A stretch of DNA of 64,000 nt from JAIOQJ01 sp963718635 (GCA_963718635.1 OY970367.1:5208001-5272000), one strand, 5' to 3'; shown: positions 40,553 to 51,040, counted from the first letter of the stretch. Made by a program: numbers and translations. Notes: generated by a model from the sequence alone, not told the origin.

Positions 40553-40793
40553 GGCAGTCAGCTTCGAGGCTAGCATTAGGCGAGCCGAACTGCGTGAGCA
40601 GTCGGGTTCCGTCATCACCCGGCAGTTTTCGTTGCTCCGCTCCCCGGCTGAAAGTCGCTCTGCTGCGCAACGCCTTCGCTTCGTCGCTAACAAATTCTAC
40701 CGATCTACCAATCTTGGACCCGCCTTAACGCGCCGACGAATTGCATCTATTAGCCCCCTAGAAATTTCCATCGTCGCCAAGGCAAGCCACTCA

Positions 40794-41405
40794 ATGCAAA
40801 CACGGATATGGGGAATAGCGCTGATGTTCGCGGCCGCGCTGCATGGTTCAGTTCGCGCGCAGTCAGAGGTTCTCTTTTCAACAGAAACGCGCGGGCCGCT
40901 TGTGGCCCCCGCCGATCGAATCAACGCGAACCCGGCTCTGCTGCAAAGCGATTTGCCTCCTGTTCATCCGTGGTCGATCGACTTTTTGATCGGCTTGCCG
41001 ACCGGTGTCCGTGTCAAGCGCTTTGTTGATGGGAGCAGAGATTCCGGGTTTATCGTCGAAGCGTTCGCAGGCATCGGATTATTTTACCTTCCCATGGCGG
41101 GCGTCGGCGTTCGCTATGCTTGCCTTCCTTGGACGGGGGACTACAACGTCTTTTCGATCAGCCCCGGAGTCGATGTTTATGGTCTTTTTGCGGTGGCCAG
41201 CTCGAATAGCAGCAGCGGCTACCTTTCTTCCAACAACAATATTCACGGCGCCAGCTTGATCGCGATGGACGTCGATTTCTGTTGGCGTCACGTTTACGAC
41301 GAGCGTTTGTCGGGCGAACTGGGCCTCAAAGTCGGTCTGTTTTCCTTTTTCGCCTTCCCCTTTCCGCTTCCGGTGTTAAGCCTCTTCGCCGGTTTCCGGT
41401 TTTAG
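40794..41405 (+). CDS. Hypothetical exported beta-rich protein
   Basis: 203 residues from ATG 40794 (MQTRIWGIALMFAAALHGSV, a signal peptide likely cut at VRA-QS). The mature part alternates hydrophobic and polar residues with many glycines (FAGIGLFYLPMAGVGVRYAC) and ends in Phe (LFAGFRF). That pattern would fit a small outer-membrane barrel. The family is not recognised. Confidence 0.6.
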   Translation: MQTRIWGIALMFAAALHGSVRAQSEVLFSTETRGPLVAPADRINANPALLQSDLPPVHPWSIDFLIGLPTGVRVKRFVDGSRDSGFIVEAFAGIGLFYLPMAGVGVRYACLPWTGDYNVFSISPGVDVYGLFAVASSNSSSGYLSSNNNIHGASLIAMDVDFCWRHVYDERLSGELGLKVGLFSFFAFPFPLPVLSLFAGFRF

Positions 41406-41607
41406 AGAGTGCTCGCGGAATTTTTTTTCGCCAAAGCGCGGAACCTTTGCGCCTGTCATCTCGTCAGAGTGGGGTAAGCCTGCGCAGCGGTGCTTTCTAC
41501 CGACATGCGGATTTTTGTCCTATGGGACGTATTGTCATATAGGGCTGATGTTTAAGACTTTTGATTGAAAGTAGCCCGCTTTTCCACGCAATCGCCGGAG
41601 GTATGCC

Positions 41608-41988
41608 ATGGCCACGATCAACTTGGACAACTCGATGAAGAACTTGCCAAGCCGCGCTGCGGTCGAGCAGGGTCGGATCGTCACGTCCGGTTATCGCGCG
41701 ACCCTGCGCATACCGGCGGCGGTCCCATCCCTTGAGTGGCGACACCCGTCGCCCGATTCGCCAGCAATGGCCGATCCTGATTCACGGCCAACCACACCAG
41801 TGGTCGGAACCGTGAAACGGGCCGGTCGGCTCGAGGCGAATCGTTTTGGTCGTTCGGCCTTGCGCAGAACCAAACCCGCGCTGTTACCGACGTTTACACG
41901 CACGAGTACGGACAGCCTGTCCCATTCGTTCGAGCAAACCGGGCACACGCTAGCCGGCCAAGTCGCCGGACGCGGTATTGGCAGCTAA
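41608..41988 (+). CDS. Small hypothetical basic protein
   Basis: 126 residues starting MATINLDNSMKNLPSRAAVE, with a good GGAGGT ribosome site about 8 bases upstream of ATG 41608. The sequence is rich in Arg, Ser, Thr and Pro and probably disordered. No domain, signal peptide or membrane segment is visible. Coding status rests on the ribosome site and an uninterrupted frame. Confidence 0.4.
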   Translation: MATINLDNSMKNLPSRAAVEQGRIVTSGYRATLRIPAAVPSLEWRHPSPDSPAMADPDSRPTTPVVGTVKRAGRLEANRFGRSALRRTKPALLPTFTRTSTDSLSHSFEQTGHTLAGQVAGRGIGS

Positions 41989-42307
41989 GCCGGTCGATGG
42001 TCCGCTGCTTCCGTTAGATGCCGCACGACAAAGCGGACGAAGCCTCGGCCTTAACTGGGCTTAACGACCCGAACAGCAAGCATCCCCGCAGTTATTCAAC
42101 ACGGTCATCGTTTTCGCTGGGCATTCGTCTGCGCGTCGGATTTCAATAGTCCGTTCGCTCTATTACGATTCCCTGCGAAGCGCGAGCTTTTCGATTCGAT
42201 CCCCCTTCCACTGATCCAGGGGTTGATCGTCCGTCGGCTCGTTGCATGACCCGAGCGCAGGTCAAACCTTCCTGCGCTCTGGAACGGATCGGGACAGGGA
42301 GCGAGCG
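41989..42307. other. Region upstream of the ECF sigma gene; nothing specific seen
   Basis: 319 bases without a recognised gene or RNA. A short inverted repeat aggtcaaacc.ttcctgcgctc is weak. It probably contains the promoter of the sigma-factor gene. Confidence 0.3.
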
Positions 42308-42917
42308 ATGAGCTGGACTGAAATCACGATCTTGGTGGACCGGGCCAAGTTGGGCGATAAGTTCGCCTACGGCGAGTTGGTGAAGCGTTTCCAGGGAAGC
42401 GTCTACGCCATGGCGCTCACGAAAAGTGCGCGATCCGCTCGAAGCCGAGGAATTGGCACAGGAAGTGTTCGTACACGGCATGAAGAAGCTGCCGCAACTG
42501 CGCGATTCTCGCTGTTTCGCCGGCTGGTTGCGCCAGATTACCTCGCGGATGGCGCTCAATCGCTTGATGCGGCGGGGTTCCGTGCGCGGCGGGTCAGCGG
42601 AATTGCTCGACAATGTGCCGGCCTTTTCGAGTGCGCCGCTCGATGAGATCGAACGGGGCGAAGCGAAGACCGAACTTCATGCCGGCTTGAAACGGCTCAA
42701 GGAGATGGACCGCTTGACACTCGAAGCTTTCTATCTGCGCGGCTGTAGCCTGAAGCAGATGAGCCGGGAGTTCGAAACGCCGGTCGGCACAATCAAGCGC
42801 CGGTTGCACGTTGCCCGGCAGCGGTTGAAGGATGTTTTGGAGGGGAGCTCGGTCTTCGCTCCGGAAACGCCCTGCAAGGACGCGGGACGGCGCGAATGGG
42901 ATTTCGTATGCGCGTAG
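42308..42917 (+). CDS. ECF-type RNA polymerase sigma factor, frameshifted near 42430
   Basis: About 204 residues from ATG 42308 (MSWTEITILVDRAKLGDKFA). Restoring one GC in aaaagtgcgcgatcc gives TKSARDPLEAEELAQEVFVH and joins the two halves of region 2 (YGELVKRFQGSVYAMAL, AEELAQEVF). Region 4 carries the -35-binding helix-turn-helix LKQMSREFETPVGTIKRRLH. No anti-sigma gene adjoins. The next gene, a phosphatase 76 bases downstream, may be co-transcribed. Target promoters unknown. Confidence 0.85.
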
Positions 42918-42993
42918 GCCGATTTCGGTTGCGCGCCCGCCCATTCCGGAATATCTTAATCAGCACGGGCAAAGTGTGTCGCAACCTCCGGAG

Positions 42994-43584
42994 ATGAATG
43001 TGCAATCCCTCTATCTTGTTCGCCATGGCGAAACGGAATGGGCCTTGAGCGGCAGGCATACGGGCCGTACCGATATCCCACTGACAGCCAAGGGCGAGCA
43101 GGATGCCGTTCGTCTCGGCGCCCGATTGAAGGGACTTCCGTTCGCTCACGTATTCACCAGTCCATTGCAGCGAGCTCGGCGCACCGCCGAGCTCGCGGGC
43201 TTTGCGGATTCCTTAGAACTCGAACCCGACTTGATGGAGTGGGACTACGGCGAATTCGAAGGACTTCGCTCTGTTGAGATCCTACGGATACAGCCGACGT
43301 GGCAGTTATACCGCGCTGGCTGCTGTGGCGGCGAAACTGTAGAGGCAGCTACCGCGCGCATCGACCGCCTGCTTAACGGCTTACGCGACCTGAAAGGCCC
43401 GATTTTGCTTTTCGCTCATGGGCATATCCTGCGCGTGGTGGCCGCCCGTTTTCTAGGTATCGAGACCCCCCTGGCGAAATTCTTCCAGCTAGGCACTGCG
43501 TCCGTCAGCATTCTCGGCTATGAACACCCGCCGCTCGACCCGGCCATTCAACTCTGGAACGACCGCGGCCATTTGCAGATTTAA
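42994..43584 (+). CDS. Histidine phosphatase (phosphoglycerate-mutase superfamily)
   Basis: 196 residues from ATG 42994. The catalytic phospho-His motif is LVRHGETEW near the N-terminus. FTSPLQRARRTAEL supplies the second phosphate-binding Arg, and FAHGHILRVVAAR the second catalytic His. The length and MEWDYGEFEG motif fit the small broad-specificity or alpha-ribazole-phosphatase-like branch. No cobalamin genes are near, so the substrate is left open. Confidence 0.85.
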   Translation: MNVQSLYLVRHGETEWALSGRHTGRTDIPLTAKGEQDAVRLGARLKGLPFAHVFTSPLQRARRTAELAGFADSLELEPDLMEWDYGEFEGLRSVEILRIQPTWQLYRAGCCGGETVEAATARIDRLLNGLRDLKGPILLFAHGHILRVVAARFLGIETPLAKFFQLGTASVSILGYEHPPLDPAIQLWNDRGHLQI

Positions 43585-43677
43585 GCAACGTCAGAATCTG
43601 GATTTCTTTGCCAACCGGTCAAAGCATGCGCCCGGTCAAGCAAAATACATTTAGCCATAGTGCGGGCCGAGCCCGCA

Positions 43678-44028
43678 ATCGACACTAACCCGATGCGTTA
43701 GCGAGGCAGACTCCGAAGCGTTAGCGATATAAACCGGAGCCTCACTAACGCCTCGAGGCTTGTCTCGCTGACGCGTCGGACGATATGTCGGTCTAGCGGA
43801 TCTTACGAAAGACAATCTCGCGCAAAGACGCCAAGAGGTGGTTATAACCAAGCACTCTGCTTTGTTTTCCTTTGCGTCTTGCGCGAGAAAATTCTTTTGA
43901 GCGATTTGCGAAAGGAAAAAAAGCCCCGAGCTCCGCACGGTGCCAGAAGTGAACTCGCGGGAATCGTCGACAATCCACGAGATTATCAACAATCGTTCAC
44001 TTCCGGCACGGTGGGGAGCGGGGGCAAT
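43678..44028. repeat. Cluster of three different intergenic palindromes
   Basis: Three inverted repeats follow each other. The first is a 'cactaacccgatgcgttagcg' element (about 43682-43785) related to the one at 25366. The second has arms ctcgcgcaaagacgc (43817-43831) and gcgtcttgcgcgag (about 43874-43887). The third has arms ending ccagaagtgaac (43923-43953) and gttcacttccgg (about 44000-44028). The gap between the phosphatase and the REC operon otherwise has no gene. Confidence 0.6.
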
Positions 44029-44051
44029 TCGAGTTTGATTCATGCCGCGAA

Positions 44052-44489
44052 TCAAATAATTATGGGCAAGGTTGCGAGTTCACTCAAGTAATTCTCAATA
44101 AAGCCACATACCTCAGCGACACAGAACGGCTTTTCGAACACTTGAAGCGCCCCTTGGCTCAGCAAGGCGCTCACATCGTGACGTCCGCTTCCCGTCGACA
44201 TAAAGCAGGCTTTCAGATCGGGATCAATTTCGTGCAGGGCGGCCAATGTTCCCGGGCCATCCATTTCACCGAGCTCGGTGTCTAAAAGCACCAGGCCCAC
44301 TTTTTCGCGATGCCGTCGATAGAGAAACAGGGCCTCGCGTCCGCAGCTCGCCGGCCAGGTTCGGATTCCCCTTCGATGCAAAGCGGTCTTCAACAGCACC
44401 CGCACCGCCTTTTCGTCGTCAACGACAATCACCCCTTTTCCGAAATAGCCGTCCAGTTCAGTAGAAAACAGATGCGGCCCCTCAATCAT
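44052..44489 (-). CDS. Single-domain response regulator (receiver only)
   Basis: 145 residues with one receiver domain. Acidic pair DDE (VIVVDDEKAVRVLLKTAL), phosphoacceptor Asp in LVLLDTELGEMDGPG, the Thr/Ser site FMSTGSG and Lys in VFEKPF are present. There is no output domain. Its start ATGA overlaps the csrA stop by 4 bases, indicating translational coupling. It ends the REC-csrA-REC operon. No histidine kinase is adjacent on this strand. Confidence 0.85.
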   Translation of the reverse strand: MIEGPHLFSTELDGYFGKGVIVVDDEKAVRVLLKTALHRRGIRTWPASCGREALFLYRRHREKVGLVLLDTELGEMDGPGTLAALHEIDPDLKACFMSTGSGRHDVSALLSQGALQVFEKPFCVAEVCGFIENYLSELATLPIII

Positions 44490-44704
44490 GAGTTGGCTCC
44501 CATCCGAACTCTCGGCACTTCACCCAGCCTCAACGCTTGCGGCACTCGCCCGCTTTGCTCAATTAGCTCGCTCCGATCAATGGCGATGTTTAGCGGCGCT
44601 GCAATGCCAAGTCGGACGCAATTCCCCCGCAGTGAGAGCACCGTGATGCGAATATCATCGTCGATTACGATCTCTTCACCCATTCGGCGTGTTAGAACCA
44701 ACAT
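44486..44704 (-). CDS. csrA: CsrA-family RNA-binding regulator (second paralogue)
   Basis: 72 residues. MLVLTRRMGEEIVIDDDIRI, LSLRGNCVRLGIAAP and IDRSELIEQ keep the CsrA beta-strand core and the RNA-contact Arg. It differs from the copy at 24942 in the last 25 residues. The start overlaps the end of the preceding receiver-like gene by 29 bases, and the stop overlaps the next gene by 4 bases, so it is the middle member of a tight operon. This links a post-transcriptional regulator to phosphorelay-type proteins. Confidence 0.92.
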   Translation of the reverse strand: MLVLTRRMGEEIVIDDDIRITVLSLRGNCVRLGIAAPLNIAIDRSELIEQSGRVPQALRLGEVPRVRMGANS

Positions 44705-45209
44705 CGCTCAGTACCTCTCGGGTCTGCAAGCGCAATTGTTTGGGGATGCCATGCCCCCTGTCTAACCGATCTCCTTTTCGGTTCCGCTGTTTGTTTCGTA
44801 GCTCCGCTGCAACGCGCTGGATACACTCACGGAGTGCGGCCAGGTTATCGGGCGTACAAAAACGACCGATCTTCGGTTCCTCGGAATCATCTTGCGAAGC
44901 GCCGACGAGCAGAAGGACCGGGACTTTGCGAAGCTGCGGATCTTCCTTCATCCGCGCCAACACTCCCTCAGCGCCTCCCCAAAGAAGGCGTTCTTCGAGA
45001 ACCAGCATGTCCGGCCTATCCTGTATCAAACGGTTCCAACACTCCAGGCCATCGGTGGCGACGGCCACTTTGTGGCAGTCATCGGCCGAAAAAAGCTGGA
45101 AGCAAAGCGCAAGCGATCGGTCAGCATGCGCGAAGAGGAGAGAGAGCCCGGCCGTCGCTTTGACCGAAGCACGGCTTCTTATTAAGGTTTTCACTTCTTT
45201 GGCGTCCAA
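44676..45209 (-). CDS. Pseudo-receiver domain protein
   Basis: 177 residues. The fold of a receiver is visible (CHKVAVATDGLECWNRLIQD, DMLVLEERLLWGGAEGVLAR, VPVLLLVGAS). The phosphoacceptor Asp position appears to be Glu (LVLEERL), and the N-terminal acidic pair is not in the usual place. It may work without phosphorylation or mimic the phosphorylated state. It is the first gene of the operon with csrA and the second receiver. Confidence 0.65.
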   Translation of the reverse strand: MDAKEVKTLIRSRASVKATAGLSLLFAHADRSLALCFQLFSADDCHKVAVATDGLECWNRLIQDRPDMLVLEERLLWGGAEGVLARMKEDPQLRKVPVLLLVGASQDDSEEPKIGRFCTPDNLAALRECIQRVAAELRNKQRNRKGDRLDRGHGIPKQLRLQTREVLSDVGSNTPNG

Positions 45210-45262
45210 ATGGCGTAATTCGAGTCTTCAATCCAGCGCCAAATTTTTGTGCTGTCGAGTTG

Positions 45263-45382
45263 ACGAACTTCTACGTTGTCGGCCCGACGAACTTCTACGT
45301 TGTCGGCCCGACGAACTTCTACGTTGTCGGCCCGACGAACTTCTACGTTGTCGGCTCGACGAACTTCTACGTTGTCGGCCCA
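45263..45382. repeat. 24-bp minisatellite, five copies
   Basis: Five direct copies of a 24-bp unit starting acgaacttctacgttgtcgg (45263, 45287, 45311, 45335, 45359), identical except for one or two bases in the last two. One frame gives the octapeptide TNFYVVGP repeated, but without an ATG or ribosome site I do not call a gene. Confidence 0.9.
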
Positions 45383-45574
45383 ACAATCAAAGCATATTCT
45401 CTTGCGATCTTCAATACCATCGGGGGATGTATGGGACTGGTGTGAGGTTCATCCTTACATTTTTGACCGGGCCTTAGAAAGTTTGAATTGTCTTGGAGGT
45501 CATATGTCTAAAACCGCTATACTTCTGAAACCGAGACACTGCGTATGCTTTGTTAGGCCGCAACTGCGCAATGC

Positions 45575-45645
45575 TTTGTTAGCCGCGACGCTATGCGGAG
45601 CGCTTCTAGCCAGCAAACGCTACGCACAGCGTCACGGCTAACAAA
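45575..45645. repeat. Intergenic hairpin with 28-bp arms
   Basis: TTTGTTAGCCGCGACGCT (from 45575) pairs with AGCGTCACGGCTAACAAA (to 45645) and the pairing continues inward, with only about three mismatches over 28 bp. It lies just upstream of the CheB-CheR kinase gene. Confidence 0.7.
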
Positions 45646-45685
45646 ACTTGATGCCTTGCGGCGAACAGACTAAAAAGTGAGTCCT

Positions 45686-48600
45686 ATGTCGGCGCCTACT
45701 CAAGACGAAAATGTCGGCTCCGCCATCTCCAATGGCCGCTCTCCGGCAGCTACTGCCGGGAAGGGCATCATCGTCGGGATCGGCGCCTCGGCCGGCGGCC
45801 TGGATGCCTTCAAGAAATTCTTTCGCGCTCTTCCCGCCCAAACCGGCTTGGCTTACGTTCTGATACCCCATCTCGATCCCGATCACAAAAGCCTGATGGC
45901 TGAGTTAGTTAGCCGTTGCACGACCATGCCGGTGGTTGAAGCCTCAGAGGGGATGACGGTCGCGGTCGATCACGTCTATATTCTGCCCCCGAACAAATAC
46001 ATGACTCTCGCCGAAGGCGCGTTGCGCTTAAAGGGTCCGATCAAGCGCCAGGGTTTGCAGACATCGATCGATGTTTTTCTGCGTTCGCTCGGTGAAGAGA
46101 TGCGCGAGCGAGCGGTCGGCATTATCCTTTCCGGCACGGGCGCTCATGGCACGCTGGGTCTGAAAGTCATCAAGGAGAACGGCGGCGCGGCCCTGGTGCA
46201 GGATCCGGCGACGGCCCAATTCGCCGGCATGCCCGAAAGCGCAATCTCGGCAGGCCTGGCCGACCTGGTGCTGCCGCCGGAGCAGATGCCCGAGGCGTTG
46301 CTTCAATACGTCAAACGCTATTTCAATGAAGATACCATCGAAGCGCCGCCCACTGAAGATGTGCTGGCTCAACTCAATTTGATACTCGATTATGCAAATC
46401 AAAGATTGCATCACGACTTCCGCTGCTATCGAAAAAAGATGCTCATCCGGCGCATCGAACGGCGAATGGGGTTGATCAATGTTGCAACATTTGCCGCTTA
46501 CCTCGCCTATCTGCGCGAAAACGACGCCGAAGTCCCCCTGTTGGTGGCAGACCTCCTTATCAGCGTCACGAGTTTCTTTCGCGATGCCGACGCATTCAAG
46601 GTTCTTGAAACCGAGATCATTCCGCAAATCGTCAAGCAGATCGACGGCGACCTTTCATTGCGCGTCTGGGTTCCTGCCTGTGCGACGGGTGAAGAAGCCT
46701 ATTCGCTGGCCATTTTGTTTTTGGAACAGTTAGCCCTGGCACACAAGAACTGCCGTCTGCAGGTCTTCGCCACCGATGTCGACGACGAAGCCTTGGAGAC
46801 GGGCCGGCGCGGCGCCTACCTCGATACGATCGCCACCGGTGTTTCTCCCGAACGCCTGACCCGCTTCTTTGCCAAAGTCGAGCCCCATCACTACCGCGTC
46901 TCCAAAGCGCTGCGCGATACCGTCGTCTTCGCCCGACATAACCTTTTGCACGACGCACCGTTTTCGAAAATGGACATGGTGAGCTGCCGAAATTTGTTCA
47001 TTTATCTGGAGGCCGAGATACAGAAACGCGTGCTCCCGTTACTCCATTTCGCCTTGAACGAAAAGGGATACCTCATGCTCGGATCGTCCGAGACAATCGG
47101 CGATGAAATCGGCCTATTCGAAACGGTATCGCGAAAATGGCGCATTTTCCGGCGTACCGGAGCGACGCGCATCGATCGCCTGGAACTACCGATTCGCAGC
47201 CGGCAGGACGGCCCGCGCATTGGCCAATCGAGCGTGCGCAGTCGAGCGAACCCGCCCGACTTGGCCGATATCGCCAAGCAGATTCTTTTGCGCGATTTCG
47301 CGCCGGCTGCTGTCCTGATCAACCGCCGGCTCGAGATCCTTTTTTTCTACGGGCCCACTTATCGCTTTTTGGAGCAGCCGACAGGCGAACCGACCAAAGA
47401 CCTGATGGCGCTCGCCCATTCGGGCATCCGCGGCAAACTGCGTGCTGCCGTCAACCAGATCGTGATCGAAAAACTGAAGTCAACGGCCGCCGTCTTTCAG
47501 ATGAGGTCGAAGGATGGCTCGGTAACGGCCCGGCTGACTGTCCGCGAGCTCGATCTGCCGTCGGCGACGGATGGTCCCTTGCTCGTTACGTTCGAAGAAA
47601 TTGCCGGCCCGGCTGAGACCGAGGCCAAGCCGCTCGACTCCGAAGCGACGGAATCCGACTTGATTCATCATCTGGAAAGCGACTTGAAGGCGATTCGCGA
47701 TGAATTGCAGGATTCAATCGAAGAACTTGAGGAGTCCAACGAGCAACTGAAAGCGTCGAACGAAGAGGTGATGTCCGTCAATGAGGAACTGCAGTCAACG
47801 AATGAGGAACTGCAAACTTCCAAGGAAGAACTGCAATCGCTCAATGAAGAATTGAGTACGGTCAACGTACAGCTGCGCGAAAAGGTGGAAGAACTCGAAA
47901 ACGCGAACAACGATATCGCCAACTTACTGGGCAGCACGGACATCGCCACTTTGTTTCTCGATCGGGAACTCCGCATCAAATCGTTCACGCCGGCAACGAC
48001 GCGGCTTCTGAACTTGATTGCCACCGATGTCGGCCGCCCTATTGCCGACATCGTGCTGAAGCTCGACGACCCGGACATGCTGCGCGACGCCGAAGAGGTG
48101 CTGCAACAACTGACGCCGCGCGAGCGTGAGCGCCGGCGGCCGGCGGCGCTTGCTTTCTGCGCCGCATCCTGCCCTATCTCACCGTGGACAATCGAATTGA
48201 AGGGGTGGTGATCACCTTTGCCGATGTGACGGCATTGAAGACAGCCAGTGAGCAGATGCGCCGTCTGGCTACGGTCTTGATCGACTCGAACGACGCCGTC
48301 ACCGTCCTCGCGCTCGATGGCCGCATCGAATCGTGGAATCGAGGCGCCGAACGACTTTACGGCTACACGCAAAGCGAAGCCATGGCGATGAACGTCGTCG
48401 ACCTAACGGCCTCTTCGCATCAAGACGAGACCCGCGATTTTTTGAAACGGATTCGCCGAGAGACAAACATCCCTTCCTGGGAGACTCAGCGGAAGTGCAA
48501 AGATGGTGAAGTGCTCGATATCTGGGTGACGGCCACGACTCTGCACGACGAACGCGGTCGCACTACGGCTATCGCTACGACCGAGCGCGACATCACCGAG

Positions 48601-50136
48601 CGAAAGAGAATCGAACGCGAAATTAGACAGCTCAACCAAGATTTGGAACAGCGAGTGGCCGAGCGCACCCTGCAGCTTCAGCAGGCAAATGAATCGCTGC
48701 TGGCAGAAACGGCGGAGCATCGGCGCAGCAAGGAATCGGCGGCTCGGTTGGCCGCCATCGTCGAATCGACCGAAGACGCCATTGTCAGCGCGGCGCTCGA
48801 CGGAACCGTTCTCAGTTGGAACGCCGCCGCCGAACGACTCTACGAATTCCCTGCCGCTGAAGTCGTGGGCAAGAGCATCTTTCTAACGATGGCGTTTAAA
48901 GAGATCGAGCAACTGGAACCGATCCGCGCTCGCCTTTTGCGCGGCGATCCCGTTGGCAACATGGTGGTGCACCGCCTTCGCCGAGATGGCACGCCGATTT
49001 GGCTATCGCTCACTTATTCGCTCATTCGAAATAGCGCCGGCACAATCGTCGGTTTCTCCACTATTGCCCGCGACGTCAGCCGGCAAAACTTGATGGAACA
49101 GGCATTGCGCGAAAGCCGCAACCGGCTAACCTCCATTGTTGATACCGCCGGCGAAGGGCTAATCACCATTGATGAAAAAGGCATCATCGACACCTTCAAT
49201 AAGGCCGCCGAAAAGATGTTTGGCTACAATGCCCAGGAAATCATCGGACAGAACATCAAGTTGCTGATGCCCGCCCCTTTTAAACGGGAACATGATAGCT
49301 ACATCGGCGCGTATGTCCGGACCGGGATTCCGCGCATGATTGGCATCGGTCGTGAAGTTGTGGGCCAACGTAAAGATGGTACGATTTTTGCAGTGGACGT
49401 TGCCGTAAGCGAATTCCATGACGGAAGCCAGCGACGCTTTACCGGCTTGGTTCGAGACATCAGCAGCCGCAAAGAGCTTGAAAAAGAGGTTTTGGAGATC
49501 GCAGCGGAAGAGCAAGGGCGCATCGGCCGTGACTTGCACGACAGCGTCGGCCAGGAGCTAACCGGGCTTCGGTTGATGTCCGAGGATTTAGCCGAAAGCC
49601 TGGCCGAGCAAGAGTCTTCAGTTTCAACGCTGGCTGCCCGGATTGCCGACGGCCTGAAACATTGCCTGACGCAGGTGCAAGCGCTTACCCGTGGTTTGGT
49701 GCCCGTTGATGTGGACGCGGAAGGCCTTAAACTGGTGCTCGAAGACTTCGCTCGTCATATAATGACGGTAACGGGGATTGAATGCTCCTTCGAATGCGAA
49801 GGGCAGTGCGATGTTGAAGACAACTTCAAGGCGACGCACCTGTTTCGCATCGCGCAGGAAGCGGTGACCAACGCTCTCAAGCACAGCGGCGCCACAGGCA
49901 TCCATATACGATTAACGCGGCGTGATCGGGGCCTGACGCTGACGATTGAAGACGACGGCATCGGGATTGATAGTCCCAATAACCGTGCAACGGGGATGGG
50001 CGTAAAGATCATGAGTTATCGGGCAGGACTCATTAATGCCGTGCTTTCAATCAACTCTTCTGAAAATGGGAAGGGGACTATCGTTACGTGCAACCTGATG
50101 CAAGAGGGGTTGGACAATGGTCAAAAACAAGTCTGA
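45686..50136 (+). CDS. CheB-CheR-PAS hybrid sensor histidine kinase, frameshifted near 48140
   Basis: About 1485 residues. ATG 45686 is preferred over GTG 45677. Order: CheB methylesterase-like domain (VGIGASAGGLDAFKKFF, IPHLDPDH), CheR methyltransferase domain (VWVPACATGEEAYSLAILFL, MVSCRNLFIYL), a long coiled coil (SNEELQSTNEELQTSKEEL), and several PAS domains. Then come a HisKA_3 dimerisation domain with the phospho-His in IGRDLHDSVGQELTGL and a HATPase (FRIAQEAVTNALKHSGAT). Two GC units restored near 48140 give ACFLRRILPYLTVDNRIEG. In the CheB part the expected catalytic Asp of SGTGxDG is His (SGTGAHGTLG). No chemotaxis genes are nearby. It is followed, with a 20-base overlap, by its likely partner response regulator. 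Confidence 0.85.
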
Positions 50137-50797
50137 CACCGGAAATCGAATTTATCGCATCCTCATCGTAGATGACCATCCGGCTGTGCGCGAAGGATTG
50201 GTGTTGCGCATCTCGCGTCAAGCGAATCTTGAGGTATGCGGCGAGGCTTGCGACATCGTCGACGCCCTGCAGTTGGTCAACACGAGCAAGCCGGATGTCG
50301 CCATCATTGACATTTCTTTGAAAACGGGCAACGGCATCGAACTGATCAAACGCATTAAGGCACGAGACAGTTCGGTGCGCATGGTCGTCTGGTCAATGCA
50401 CGACGAATCGCTCTATGCCGAGCGAGCGCTGCGCGCGGGCGCGATGGGTTACGTGAACAAGGAAGAGGCCACCTCCAAAATTATCGAAGCGATTGGCCAT
50501 GTTCTCGAAGATAAAGTGCATGTAAGCCCGATCATAGCAGGCCGGCTGCTGAATCGAGCCGTCGGTGGACGTGCCGACGCCCAACCGGGCTCACCGGTCG
50601 AAAGTCTCTCCGACCGCGAACTCGAAGTGTTTCGCCTTTTCGGCACCGGCCTCGACACCCAGGAAGTAGCAACCCGGCTGCACATCAGCCACAAGACAGT
50701 CGAGACTTATCGCGGACGAATCAAAGAGAAGCTCGATATCCACAATATGACCGAGCTGGTTTGCCGTGCCGTGCAATGGGTGATGGAAAATCAATAA
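50117..50797 (+). CDS. NarL/FixJ-type LuxR response regulator
   Basis: 226 residues. Receiver domain 13-130 with VDDHP, phosphoacceptor Asp in VAIIDISLKTG, and Lys in GYVNKEEAT. C-terminal LuxR helix-turn-helix about 160-220 (SDRELEVFRLFGTGLDTQEV, HISHKTVETYRGRIKEKLDI). The start lies inside the end of the hybrid kinase gene, and NarL-type regulators pair with HisKA_3 kinases, so the two form a two-component system. Target genes unknown. Confidence 0.92.
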   Translation: MVKNKSDTGNRIYRILIVDDHPAVREGLVLRISRQANLEVCGEACDIVDALQLVNTSKPDVAIIDISLKTGNGIELIKRIKARDSSVRMVVWSMHDESLYAERALRAGAMGYVNKEEATSKIIEAIGHVLEDKVHVSPIIAGRLLNRAVGGRADAQPGSPVESLSDRELEVFRLFGTGLDTQEVATRLHISHKTVETYRGRIKEKLDIHNMTELVCRAVQWVMENQ

Positions 50798-50857
50798 CGG
50801 CCGCCGAGTCCTCTTGCCCTTCAAGCAATCGTCGATTAAAACAACTAAGACAATCAT

Positions 50858-50929
50858 TCCTCGATAGCTCAATGGTAGAGCAACCGGCTGTTAACCGGTT
50901 TGTTCCAGGTTCGAGTCCTGGTCGGGGAG
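50858..50929 (+). tRNA. tRNA-Asn (GTT)
   Basis: A complete 72-nt cloverleaf. The acceptor stem tcctcga/tcgggga has one G-T pair, the D arm is agctcaatggtagagc, the anticodon loop ctgttaa gives GTT, the T arm is ccagg-ttcgagt-cctgg, and the discriminator is G at 50929. CCA is not encoded. Confidence 0.95.
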
Positions 50930-51040
50930 TTTCTGGTCTCAAGTCGAACCACTCTAGGGGCCAGTTGTCGTGCCTCGACCGGACTGTTACGGCCATGGAA
51001 GCGCTTTTATGGCGCGTCGCTCGTCCATTGACCTGTATCC

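Noticed and set aside
45260..45445. Small gene for a TNFYVVGP octapeptide-repeat protein
   Set aside because: It has no ATG and no ribosome site, and the frame is explained by a 24-bp minisatellite.
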